Source: Azolla caroliniana (lineage: Eukaryota; Polypodiophyta). From it: a DNA stretch of 64,000 nucleotides. The notes below the pieces were generated by a model. It was not told the DNA's origin, did no database searches, and was given only the letters and a program-made list of their open reading frames with translations. The position numbers and the translations under genes were made by a program. Below, in pieces: positions 54,384 to 64,000 of this stretch. Position 1 is the first letter of the stretch. Each line of letters starts with the position of its first letter. The DNA lies in contig JBHGNT010000008.1 of NCBI GenBank assembly GCA_043228905.1, positions 16,058,001-16,122,000 on the forward strand, read 5' to 3'.

Positions 54384-55874
54384 AGCCTGTCTGCACAACA
54401 AACTCAATTGCTCATCATTCTTTCTAGTTCAACAATATTCTTGTATAGCTTCAATGTAGTTGCAAATGTAGTACCTATTAACAATTTAAAATGAAGATTG
54501 CTTTAGCTAAACATGAACTATATTGATTTCTAAAGGCATAGCAAACAAAGTTATAATAATTTACACGAGCCAGAGAACAGATATATACTATCGAATCTCC
54601 TTCGTTGGAGAACATTTCAAATGACAAATATCAATATTAGCTAGAATTTATTAATGGATAAATCAAAATTCTCAATGTAAGATAAATATTCCTTACCAAG
54701 CAAGGTTTTGTATCCCATGGCAACGAGATCCCAAGGTTTTGTATCCTTGGTCCATGCTATGGAATACCATACGCTATGTCAGTAATCAATAATATGTATT
54801 ACTTTGTTGGTAATATGTGTATTATCTCAGCCACATCACCACAATAGAAATTATTGCATAAATCTCAAGTGAAATCCTTTTTGTGGCTAAATTTCTTAAA
54901 AGTGTCATCGTCTTCTACACCATATGCCTTCACTAAACGTTGTAAAAAAATAAAAATAAAACTGTGCACATGAACCCGATACATTGTATCAAGTTGTGAT
55001 GAAAATGTATCAAATTCATATGTAAAGTTTTCTTTTTCCGAAAAAAATAATTAAATATGATATTGTTACATTTTATGGATTGTATTGAAATCTCGGTTTT
55101 TAAAATAATTGTATCGATGGTAATTGGACCTTGGAAATGTTGTTTACATGGTCTATACAATATTTATGTGGTTCTCAATCACCACATTAAGCATCTAATG
55201 TTTATCTTGATAGTTTGTCCATCCACAATAGAGAAACATTTATGTGGAACCAAGGATGACAAAATGAACAAAACTCCAGTGGATATGACTATACAGTGAC
55301 AAAAGTTGGATGTTTAAGGAAGTCAACGATAGACATAATAAAAGAGAAATTACCAACTCTAGAAGGTGTCTTAGATTGAAGGCGAACTTGATTTAGTGCA
55401 CATAATTTTTAGACACCATTTGGTTTTAGATAATGACAATGCTTTCATTGGTACATTTGAAAATGAGGAGGAAGAGTCACAATTGTATATTAGTTGTAGT
55501 TGTGACTCTCATGAAAGTAGTGATCATAGTGATGCAAATAACTCCTAAATGTATATTTTGTGAAACGTTATGTAAAAAATTTAAGACAAGATTTTATCGA
55601 ATGATATAAAAAAGTTGATTGTTTCGAAATCTTTTGCTCATGATTTCTTTAAGATCTAAAAAATTACTAGTTGTAATTTCTCCTTAAAAATACACAAAGT
55701 TACTTTTCGTATTTGGCCAAATTTTGGCATTTTTCAATTTTACCAAATGGTGAAAATTTCAGCTTTTTCATCAAGTTTTCGAGAATATGTGATACTAGTA
55801 TCAAGGAGTTTTGTGAAATGGCAAAAAAAGCCCCAAAATCAGATGGAATATTCCTTATCCTTCCATTTGTGCAT
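54384..55874. other. AT-rich DNA inside the TIR element
   Basis: No convincing gene. A short frame ending at about 55,547 encodes an acidic tail (TFENEEEESQLYIS, SHESSDHSDANNS). It could be the C-terminus of a decayed transposase, but I see no catalytic motif. Confidence 0.4.
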
Positions 55875-55904
55875 GATCCTTCCACTTGTGAATGCAAACG
55901 TGTT
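55875..55904 (-). repeat. Right terminal inverted repeat
   Basis: It is the inverted counterpart of 25,987-26,016 (27 of 30 positions). A shorter related word, ATCCTTCCATTTGTGCATG, lies just inside (about 55,857-55,875), suggesting sub-terminal repetition. Confidence 0.85.
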
Positions 55905-56380
55905 GATGCTTCATCAGTTATCAACAAGATGATTGGAGTAATATTTTACATCTTGTTGAGTTTGCATACAATAACACAACATACTCTTCTATAAAGGTTA
56001 CACCTTTCTTTGCCTACACCGACAACCATCTTTGATGGTCTATCCTAGATCTTCCTGAGGTCTCACGAAACCTTGATGCGAAGCATCACTTTCATTGACT
56101 ACACCAAATCCAGTCAGAGTTATCTTCACATCTTCAAAAAGCTCAAGCACAACATAAGAACAATGCAAATAGCCATCGTCTTAAGTCTCCTTTTAAGGTT
56201 GGTGATGTAGTATGATTTCTTCGTCATCACATCAGGACTACCCAACCATGTGCTAAGCTCGATTATCAACACTTAGGTCCTTTTCTCATCACAACGCAAA
56301 TTAATGATGCAACATTTCGTCTTAATCTTCCAGCACACATGTAGGTTCACCTTGTTGAGGAGTGAGGCCGTCAGTACGGA
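55905..56380 (+). pseudogene. Chromovirus H integrase, second half
   Basis: Continues the integrase broken at 25,986: CFISYQQDDWSNILHLVEFA, YNNTTYSSIKVTPFFAYTDN, then (frame broken) LKSPFKVGDVV, KLDYQHLGPFLITTQINDAT and FRLNLPAHM. It ends at about 56,345, before the expected chromodomain. Several stops are present. Confidence 0.88.
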
Positions 56381-56700
56381 AACATTAACAACACTTTTAT
56401 ATGTAGATCACCGAATACAAAAGTCGAAGGCAAGATCAAAGATGAGAATCTGAGAGAGAGAAACAAAGAGGCACACAATGTAACAATTTATTCAGAATAG
56501 TTACAATATAATAGAGGCAACAACTCTCTCACAATAGAAAAAACCTTATGATCTAGGTTACAAAGCCCTTTATATACTAATTGGGCTAGGGCAACTGCCC
56601 TTTGACATATTTATAAAGATCTCCTAAACCTAGACTGTCCAAATGGACAATGTGAATATGGCCATTAGAAATCCGTATTCGATAGTCCCCCGTAATGGGC
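56376..56700 (-). repeat. Probable 3' LTR of copia I
   Basis: On the minus strand a purine tract ACGGGGGACT (about 56,690) is followed by sequence containing a TATA-like AGTATATAAAGGGC (about 56,580-56,567). Its position after copia I RNase H fits an LTR. No second copy is in the window to prove the ends. Confidence 0.45.
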
Positions 56701-56929
56701 ATATACACCAAAAAGTCTATAAAAAAGAATAAATAAGAATTACAGATTATACAAAGTTATCAAACATAACGGTTTTGTTTGAATCAGAAAGATGCGAGAG
56801 CAGAAGGCTAAGTCAACCGGGGTCAGAAGAATTGAAGCTGAGCTTCGAACTATCGATGTTGAATGTCTGAGAATGTCTTGAATGTCCGACTCAATCAGAC
56901 TGATTCTTCTCTATGCCCATCTGGTGTTG

Positions 56930-57665
56930 AAGGGATCGGAATCGATCCACCGAAAGACACTATGGGTTGTAGGTATCTCCTCGAGGTCAATTTTCCCTGA
57001 AATGACGCAGTCCCAAACAAAGTGATATCTCACGTCAATGTGCTTTGAGGCGTTGTCCTGGACTGGATTTTTCGACAGAGCAACAACACCCTGACTATCG
57101 TTGTAGACAACTAGCGCCGAGTCGGAATGGACTTATCGAAATGTGCGAGCGAGCTGACTAAGCCATAAGGCGTCTTTCGTCGCATCGGACGTGGCTACGT
57201 ATTCAGCGTCAGTCGTTGATGTGGCAATGCACTCCTAAAGTTTCGACTTCCATGATATCGCTCCATTGCTGAATTTGAAACAATATCTGGCTGTCCACAC
57301 AATCGACAAAGTCTGAGTCGGTGTATCTGACTATCCCTGGAGTATCATTCGGGCCGAAGAAGATGTCGTAGTCTTTTGTGCCCATTAGGTATCTGAACAC
57401 ATCAGTGTATCTGACTATGCTTGGAGTATCATTCCGGCCGAAGAAGATGTCGTAGTCTCTTTGCTTTACTGTGTTCCAATGCAATCTGTCGGAGTTGTGC
57501 ATGAATCTGCTGACAACTCCGACGGCATGCGCAATGTCAGGTCATGTCACAACCATCGCGTACAACAAGGAATCGACTATCGGTGCATACGGTACCGACT
57601 TCATAATTCCCCCTCCGGACTGGATGTTGGGTAGTCTCGTTGAGACAGCCAAAGGTTAATGGGGA
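56930..57665 (-). pseudogene. Copia I RNase H fragment
   Basis: Minus strand: SLLYAMVVT, GVVSRFMHNSDRLHWNTVK, VFRYLMGTKDYDIFFGPND, RYTDSDFVDCVDS, then in another frame SKHIDVRYHFVWD. The block YDIFFG..NDTP..VRYTD occurs twice because of an ~86-bp tandem duplication (57,318-57,375 and 57,404-57,460). It belongs to another copia lineage than F1-F3. Confidence 0.8.
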
Positions 57666-57689
57666 GCAAGGTCGAAGCAGATTTGGCTG

Positions 57690-58060
57690 ACTGCATGTTG
57701 AAGCGCACCAATTGATAGTCGGTAATCTGTAAGGCACCGTTTTGTAAGCTATACCGGACGCCTATAAAAGGATCCGGAATCGATGTAAAAGTTAACGGAA
57801 GTGATAAGAGATTAGACTTGTGTTTTGTTCTTAGTTCTATTGTTCTTGGTGTACTTGCCGTTTTGTGCTTAAACTATTAATCTTACGCGTGTTATAAGTA
57901 ATCGGTTGCGGATTAAGAAATCCGGAAGGCATTTGGACATAGTTGGATTGGAATCGGATAAACATCGGATAACATCCATACCTTAACCACCCCGTTGGAG
58001 AACTGTTCCAAAACGAACACCCTGTGTTTGTGGCCAAGTCCAGCCTAGGCTAAACATAGT
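57690..58060 (+). repeat. F4 LTR copy
   Basis: Contains GTAAGGCACCGTTTTGTA, CCTATAAAAGGATCCGGAAT and GTACTTGCCGTT, the same series as 2,290-1,973 on the other strand. The limits are uncertain. Confidence 0.6.
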
Positions 58061-58240
58061 TTTGGCAACCACGATTCTTGCAAAGAGCAATGAACAACAA
58101 CCGGAATGTGTCGGATGACTCAACGGCAGGATAGTCTACGTTGTACTGGAATGGAGAAAAAAAAAGAGAAAAGGAAGAAGTTATCATGAGAAAGAAGAAG
58201 AAGAAGATATTTGAGATATTGAACGATCATAATGAAAAAG

Positions 58241-58700
58241 TGTAAAGAATCGGCTATGATTCTTGTGTAGCGGAAGAGATGTGTGTCATGTGTATGTGTG
58301 AGAGGAATTAGAGGAGAGAAGAGAGAACACAAGATAGATTAGATAGAATGGAGATGGAATACTCAAGAAGAAGAAGATGTATATTCACAAGGAGAATATG
58401 AAATACAAAAGTGTAGCATTACAAGGAGTCACAACCAACATAGTATGAAGTATGAGGAGGGTGCTTTATATAGAGTCACCCTCTCTCTTCATTAACTTAC
58501 AACAACCACTCTCTCTCTTGGGGAATGTGAAGACTCATAGTCATGGGGAATATGTAACTCATTAGTTATGTGTCATAGATTATGATTCTATGACACATTG
58601 TTTAATGTGTAGAGAGTAGTATGACTCTTGACCTTTGAGTGTACATAGATTCTCAAAGGTGTGTTCACATGTTGCACTATGTTGAGCTTGATTCTCAACA
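58241..58700 (-). repeat. 3' LTR of F3 copia
   Basis: On the minus strand it starts TGTTGAGAATCAAGC at 58,700, preceded by the tract CTCGAGGGGGCG, and ends ATTCTTTACA at 58,241. It matches the plus-strand LTR at 61,892-62,270. TATA: ACTCTATATAAAGCACCC on the minus strand (about 58,465-58,482). Confidence 0.85.
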
Positions 58701-58749
58701 CGCCCCCTCGAGCTCAACTCGGGTCAGTTCCTTTTGATTGATGTCCGTT

Positions 58750-59690
58750 TCAGTTGGTATCCGGTTCGGACGATCTCCGGTGTCCGCTTCTGCTCGTACC
58801 CGGTTCAGACGGTATCCAGTTCTCGTTTGTACTCCCTCTGAAGCTTGGCAAGTCAAGGATCGTCAATTCGAGGTCTAACATGAATTGCCAAAGCTTGTCG
58901 GCTCCTAAGGCCTTGGTGAAGATGTTGGCTGTCTGAAGATTCGTGTTGATGTGTAGAAGATCGACATCTCTAGCCTGTACGCCCTCTCGAATGAAGTGAT
59001 AGTGCACTTCGATGCCCTTTGTGCGTGCATGGAACACCGGGTTCCAAGCCAGATATATATTGCTCATGTTGTCACAGTAAATGGGAGTCGGATAGTTGAT
59101 GGGGATGCCTAGATCCTTCAAAATCCTCTTGAGCCATATGGCTTCACATGTAGCTATGGTTATGCCCTTGTATTCGGCCTCAGTACACGAAAGTGCGATA
59201 GTAGGTTGCTTCTTACTACTCCAAGATATTGCTCCGCTACCGAGCGAGAAGACAAATCCGGAGGTCAATCGTCGATCGGCTTTGTAGCTTGCCCAGTTCG
59301 CGTTTGTGTACCCTTCGAGTCGTATTGGTGTGGCCGATGCGTAGAGAACGACGTAATCCATTGTGCCGTTCATGTATCGTAATACTCGCTTAGCGCAATC
59401 GAAATGGATATCTCGCGGAGTTTGCATGAATTGGCTAAGGAGTCTGACTGGATAGCTAAGGTCGGGTCGAGTGATCGTGAGATAGATGAGGCTCCTAATC
59501 AATTGACGATATTGTGTTGGCTTGCACTTGTCTGTGCTGGAGTCAACATCTAGTTTGAGGTTTTGATCGAGAGGCATAACGATTGATGTGCACTCAGTCA
59601 TCCTGAACTTGTATAAGAAGTTGAGGATGTAGTGTCGTTGAGAGCACATAATGCCGGTTGGAATCTGAATTACTTCGATGCCAGTCGGCG
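58750..59690 (-). pseudogene. F3 copia RT end and RNase H
   Basis: One long open frame: TGIEVIQIPTGIMCSQRHY, IRSLIYLTITRPDLSYPVR, AKRVLRYMNGTMDYVVLY, RRLTSGFVFSLGSGAISWSS, LSCTEAEYKGITIATCEAI, DNMSNIYLAWNPVFHARTK, DLLHINTNLQTANIFTKAL and SFRGSTNENW, ending at 58,750. RNase H looks intact. The RT catalytic part is missing, because the 5' side is fused to an F1-like integrase at about 59,690. Confidence 0.9.
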
Positions 59691-60010
59691 AGCGTCTTGT
59701 CCTCCATGAAGATAATATCTCGACTCCGTAATACCTTCTTGTCGACCGAGTCCCACACTCGGTAGCCGAACTCATCGTCGTCGTAACCGAGGAATATGCA
59801 TGGCCGGGTCTTTGGATCTAACTTTCCTCTCCGGTCCTTAGCTACATGCACGTACATGAGACACCCGAACACCTTCAGATGCCGGTAGGACACTTCTTTA
59901 CCGGTCCAGACCCTCTGTGGCGTGTCTCCGTCCAAGGGTACTAGGGTGATCTGTTTATCACGTATGTCGCTGTCGACAGTACCTTAGCCCAAAACTTCTT
60001 GGGTAGTTTT
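59691..60010 (-). pseudogene. F1-like integrase C-terminus fused to the F3 RT
   Basis: Minus strand: AHAKLPKKFWAKVLSTATYV, INRSP, DGDTPQRVWTGKEVSYRHLK, VFGCLMYVHVAKDRRGKLD, RPCIFLGYDDDEFGYRVWD and FMEDKTLADWH. The wording is F1 type (compare 36,139-36,423). The join falls in ACTGGCATCGAAG, readable in both frames. Confidence 0.8.
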
Positions 60011-60049
60011 GCATGCGCTAGAAATCTGGAATATACATCTATTTTGTAT

Positions 60050-60165
60050 AGTAAAATTTAAATGAAAATAATATCATTCGTATTATAATATATAGTCTAA
60101 TGATCAAAAGTTCCATCCATGTAACATAAGGTCATGGGTTTGAATCTTGCCATATCATGACACTA
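60050..60165 (+). repeat. tRNA-like (SINE head?) sequence
   Basis: TCTAATGATCAAAAGTTCC resembles an A box, and GGGTTTGAATCTTGCC, ~35 bases later, a B box. It is flanked by AT-rich DNA. Confidence 0.35.
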
Positions 60166-60720
60166 TCCTCCCTTTAAAACGACGAGTGTTACGAGTCTTT
60201 TTGGATTGAGGACCTAGTTTGTTTGGATATTGACGATGGAAGTCTTCAAGACGAGCACGAGCATTAGTCACACTCTCTATTGGTTCCCAAGTATGCTCGT
60301 TGGGACTATATCCTAGCCAATCGACTAAATAGAGAGCTTGTTGCAAACAATCTTGGAATCGAGAATGGCGGCAACCTCGTACTCAGGTCCATCTTCAAGT
60401 TCGATCGGGGGTGGAGGTGGTTTAATACGACCTGGGATGGTTTTATCCTGATAGGGTTCTAGGAGAGAACTATAAAACACCGGATGTATCCGAAATTGTG
60501 GGGATAGATCAAGACGAAAAGTGACATCATTAATTTTTTTAATAATACGAAAAGGACCTAATCGCCGATAATCCAACTTCTTGCATGGGCGAGTAGTCTT
60601 GATGTGTCGTCGTCGTAGCCATACCCGATCTCCAATGTTAAAACTAGATGGAAGCTGTTGACGATTGGCGTAAATCACATAATTCTTGGTATGTAGCAAT
60701 AGACAAATCTTTTTTTTCAA
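60166..60720 (-). pseudogene. Chromovirus integrase C-terminus with chromodomain
   Basis: 60,720-60,325: LPSSFNIGDRVWLRRRHIKT, KKLDYRRLGPFRIIKKINDV, FRLDLSPQFRIHPVFYSSLL, EDGPEYEVAAILDS. After a frameshift, 60,346-60,155: ALYLVDWLGYSPNEHTWEPI, ESVTNARARLEDFHRQYPNK. The second part is a typical chromodomain (aromatic cage and W.P...L). It is related to element H, which lost this end. The 5' side is fused to a hAT-like fragment near 60,700. Confidence 0.85.
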
Positions 60721-61177
60721 TAAAGTACATGAGTTTCATTGTTGTTATGGCCTTATTTTTGTTAGTATCATCCAATTGTGATACATGCTTTGGGATGGAC
60801 ATTGCTTTCCCTTCAACATCACATATCCACTTTGATGCACCTAATTTATGGCCACTTGAGTTAACATAGGTCAAAATTGCATCAAGTTGCGAAGTAATGC
60901 ATCCAGAACCAACATCCCAAGGCCTAGGACTAGCGTATTTCTCACACCATGTACATTTCATTAATGTTTTCTCTCCTTGCATAATGCATCATATCCATGA
61001 GAATTTATCTCTCCAAGCATCATGTAATTTTCTTTTAGGCTTTTCTTTGGTTATTTTAGAGGAACAACTCTCTTGAGTTAAACTCCCTAAATCAATACCA
61101 AACAAGTCCATATCCTCATTTAAATCATTGTTTATATTTATGTCATTTGTATCATTCGGTGGTTTCCATGCAAACAT
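60721..61177 (-). pseudogene. hAT-like transposase N-terminus with zinc finger
   Basis: 61,177-60,989: acidic start, then EKPKRKLHDAWRDKFSWI and a stop. 60,982-60,644: LMKCTWCEKYASPRPW, GSGCITSQLDAILTYVNSSG, HKLGASKWICDVEGKAM. The WRDKFSWI...CTWC...SGC....LD....H....H order resembles the BED/TTF-type finger that opens many hAT-like transposases. No catalytic domain follows, because the chromovirus tail replaces it. Confidence 0.55.
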
Positions 61178-61891
61178 TGCACTAATGGTTTATTGATTTT
61201 TTCTTTTGGGAGCCATAATTATGCTGAATAAAAAGAAATGGATCATGTAAGAAAAGATCATGTCGTTGGTTCAAAACAATCACTAGCATCATTAAACCCA
61301 TACATATTAGTTATGACCTATTGAGCAATGATATTTTACATGAATATAATTCTCTTTGGCAAAAAGATCATACTTTGTTGATTATACCTTGAAGCAAAAA
61401 GGATAATCTCTAAGATATGAGTAATGACATACAACTCCAAGCAACCAAAACTTAGTCATATGTCCATATTAGCATGTTACTATCACAACTCCACAATGTA
61501 GATTTTGTATGAAATATGAGAGATTAGCTAAGGTTAAGAGATTGACATTTGTGAGTCTTTCGAATTGCAACACACTCTGAGTGTGTGCTATCTACTACAC
61601 AATAGCCATGAAGAAATTCCCAAACTTTTGTCCTTATTGATGGATCCACACCCTCAGTAATAAGATTCGAATCTCATATAGAATAATGTGGGTTAATCCT
61701 TTGTTATAGGCTTTATACTTTAACAATTTTTAAATTCTTTAACAATTTTTAAATTCTTTAACGAGTTGTCTAAGCAATACACCCCAAATGATCATTGTAT
61801 CATAAAAGAACAGGATCATTAGCTCATTTTAGCAAAAAATCCTTAGAAGCCAAATTTTGGAAGCTATGAGTTTACTACATACCAAACACAA
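61178..61891. other. Unrecognised AT-rich DNA
   Basis: No coding feature. A 19-bp unit TTCTTTAACAATTTTTAAA is repeated near 61,720-61,760. Confidence 0.5.
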
Positions 61892-62270
61892 TGTTGAGAA
61901 TCAAGCTCAATTTGGTCTAGTGTGTGAACTCACCTTGAGAGTGAATAGACACTCCAACGGTCAAGAGTCACCACTATGTCACTGCTTTGTATTCTAGCAT
62001 TTAGTATGAGTCATAGAATCATATTCTATGACACATAACTTATGAGCTTTCACATTCCCCATGCTCCATGAGTTTTGTAGTTAATGAAGAGAGAGGGTGA
62101 CTATATAAAGCACCCTCCTCCCACCTTCTATAATGTTGAGTCTTTCTCCTTTGTTAATACAATCTACCTTGCGTATACTCTGTGTGTGTGTGTCTCTCTC
62201 TCTCTCTCACACATATGCACATAACACACATCTATTCTGCTACACAAGAATCATACCCGATTTCTTGACA
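61892..62270 (+). repeat. 5' LTR of F3 copia
   Basis: Starts TGTTGAGAATCAAGCTCAA and ends TTTCTTGACA, followed at once by the primer site. TATA: GACTATATAAAGCACCC (about 62,099-62,115). It contains GT and CT microsatellites (62,183-62,210). Confidence 0.9.
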
Positions 62271-62282
62271 TGGTATCCGAGC
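62271..62282 (+). other. Variant primer-binding site TGGTATCCGAGC
   Basis: One base differs from the iMet consensus TGGTATCAGAGC (C for A). It is directly adjacent to the LTR end. Confidence 0.85.
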
Positions 62283-62430
62283 AAGGTTGGTAGCTCGATC
62301 TAGCCCATTCGCCTCATCATGATCGTGTGTTGTGCTCTATGCCGACGACCAAGAACCGGCTCATTGCTATAGCACCTTCGCTACATAGCTTGCATTCGAA
62401 GAGAGAAGAAGAAGAAGAAGAATCAACATA

Positions 62431-64000
62431 ATGAATACTCAAATGGGGAGCGCTCTCCCTACTGAGAAGTTGGATCGAAACAACTTCGCATCTTGAGAGT
62501 ACAAGATGCATCAATACCTTGTCGGACAAGGTTATTGGAGCTACATCAAAGGAGCGCATGAAGACCGACCCGCCGAAGCGGCTCCCGGATACGCAACATG
62601 GGAGCAAGCCGCAAGCTGCGTGATGTATTGCTTGGCGACATGTGTTCACGATCACATGCTCAGCTACATTCGCGAAGCCAACATGCCGAAGGAAGCAATG
62701 GAAAATCTATGAAAGATTTTCGTGACGAACACAACTGCAAGAAGGCTTCAACTCCGCCAAGAGTTGAACAACATTCAACAAAGGGACATGTCCATTACGA
62801 CATACACCTCGAAGATCAAGGAGGTTTGCGATTCGCTCGGCTCAATAAGTGTAAATATCGATGATGATGATGAGATGGTTCAAATATGCCTCGGCGGCCT
62901 AACACCACGGTTCGGCGCGATGCGAACCGCCATTCTAGCATGGGAAAAAACTCCCTCCTTCTTCGAGCTCCAATTAATGCTATTGGTCAAAGAAAACCAC
63001 GTGCGTACAAGGAGCAATGAGTCGGAAGGCCACATGCTCTACACGCACTCGAACGGAGGAAGAGGACGCGGACGGTTGAGAGGCCGATTCGGCCAAGGAC
63101 AAGGCGGACGAGGTTCGACCTATGATAACAACTTCCAATTTCGGCCGCTGAACGAAAGTCAACAAGGAACCTTCGCAAGAAGGGGGAGCTTCCACTACGG
63201 CCTGAGCCGTCAAAACGCAACCGAATGTGGATATTGCGGAAAGCTCGGCCACTACGAAGAAGAGTGCCGAAAGAAGATGCATGAATCGGCTTCCACAAGC
63301 CGACAACTCACGAATTACGCGCACAATTCCGACTATGAAGAGTATAGCGGAATGTACGGGAACAACTCCGACTATGAAGATCGTGCCGGAATGTATGCAC
63401 GCAACTCCGACCGTGGCGGTATGTTCATGATGAAACATAGAGCAAACTCTATGTCAGCCTCTACCTCAACTAGTGCCCTCAATCCGGAGGACGTATGGTT
63501 TGTTGACTCCGGAGCCTCAAACCATATGACATCCCATAAAGAATGGTTTCTCAAACTTTGAGAGCCGGAGTGATCCGGTTATGTCGAAACCGGAGATGAC
63601 ACTACGCACCCGATTCGGCACATTGGCAATGTTCCATTCGGCGAAAGAGGTAAGAAAACATACATTAAAAATGTCTTGCATGTTCCCACCATCACAAAGA
63701 ATTTGGTCTCGGTCGGCCAAATGGTTGAGCAAGGGATGCAAGTACGATTCGACCAAGATGGGTGCTTCATCGAAAAAGAAGGCCGAATCATCGCACGCGG
63801 AAGAAGAGAGGGCTGGATGTTCATTCTCGATTCACACGAGATGAAATCCGCCATGTTCGCGAAAAGCACGAAAGCCAACTCCGACATAGAGCTATGGCAC
63901 AAGCGAATCGGCCACATCAATCTCAACAAACTCAAAGCAATGAAATCGAAAGTAGTCGTCATCGGACTCCCGACATTCAAAGAGAAGGAGATTGAAGGTG
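62431..64000 (+). pseudogene. F3 copia gag-protease-(integrase), runs off window
   Basis: A single frame from the ATG at 62,431 (MNTQMGSALPTEKLDRNNF) to the window end, interrupted only by TGA at 62,494, 62,710, 63,559 and 63,571. Order: Gag (VGQGYWSYIKGAHEDRP, TARRLQLRQELNNIQQRD, DDEMVQICLGGLTPRFG), an RG-rich stretch (GGRGRGRLRGRFGQGQGGRG), a CCHC knuckle CGYCGKLGHYEEEC, a repeated YEE/YED-YSGMYGNNSD acidic segment, protease VWFVDSGASNHMTSHKEW, then VLHVPTITKNLVSVGQ and the pre-integrase motif LWHKRIGHINLNKL. No frameshift is seen in about 1.57 kb, so the copy is young compared with others in the window. Confidence 0.9.

Larger units (their letters stand above)
25983..55908. mobile_element. 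29.9-kb insert with 30-bp TIRs and GATG duplication
   Basis: The left terminus (25,987-26,016) and right terminus (55,875-55,904) are inverted repeats. The outer 8 bases are AACACGTT, and TTCACAAGTGGAAGGATC is also identical; 27 of 30 positions match. GATG is present on both sides (25,983-25,986 and 55,905-55,908), and removing one copy restores the chromovirus integrase frame across QYLRCFISYQQDDW. This is the signature of a cut-and-paste DNA transposon. The 222 bp at the left and 1.5 kb at the right next to the TIRs are AT-rich, with no recognisable transposase. The rest is later retroelements. The superfamily is not determined; a 4-bp duplication fits few of them. Confidence 0.85.

Noticed and set aside
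54933-55994. Small frames in AT-rich DNA inside the TIR element considered as a transposase
   Set aside because: No DDE/RNase-H-like catalytic residues or zinc finger could be recognised, and the pieces do not join in one frame.

Overview
The window comes from a large, repeat-choked land-plant nuclear genome. The evidence is a plant-type oligopeptide transporter gene with GT-AG introns, Ty1/copia elements primed by plant initiator-Met tRNA (TGGTATCAGAGC-type sites), chromoviruses, LINE remnants, and no bacterial-style operons. The species cannot be named from the sequence. The gypsy types present make me suspect a non-angiosperm lineage, but this is only an impression. I found one host gene that looks intact. 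Nearly everything else is retrotransposon sequence at different stages of decay.

Layout. 1-10,250: a patchwork of copia 3' ends, truncated gypsy and copia interiors, a LINE scrap and a truncated minus-strand copia. 10,251-17,900: an AT-rich stretch around a six-exon OPT-family transporter gene on the minus strand (16,021 to 11,982). Its first intron holds a triplicated repeat, and a ~0.65 kb TTTTTA hexanucleotide array lies about 0.4 kb upstream of its start codon. 17,900-21,200: non-coding DNA with minisatellites, a LINE 3' end and a copia LTR.

21,200-56,400 is one deeply nested structure. A plus-strand chromovirus is split inside its integrase at 25,986/55,905. The insert has 30-bp terminal inverted repeats and a GATG duplication. 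Inside it are the two ends of a minus-strand copia (LTRs at 26,239-26,659 and 53,924-54,383). Inside those is a Ty3/gypsy element with a DHG protease (31,092-50,544), whose RT is interrupted by two head-to-tail copia elements sharing a middle LTR (33,778-47,033). The second of these is interrupted by a Gag-only, apparently non-autonomous LTR element (37,953-42,576).

56,400-64,000: more copia pieces, including an integrase/RT chimera, a chromovirus tail with a chromodomain, the zinc-finger start of a hAT-like transposase, and the 5' half of a relatively well-preserved plus-strand copia that runs off the window. Its frame is broken only by TGA codons.

Family labels used below are local: F1 (copia, LTR starts TGTTGGGAAA), F2 (copia, LTR starts TGTTGAGCGG), F3 (copia, LTR starts TGTTGAGAATC), F4 (LTR with CTATAAAAGGATC TATA), F5 (copia, LTR starts TGTTGGTATAAAAGG), gypsy-E (DHG protease), G2 (Gag-only LTR element), H (chromovirus). 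Boundaries were placed by eye from LTR ends, primer sites, polypurine tracts and reading frames.
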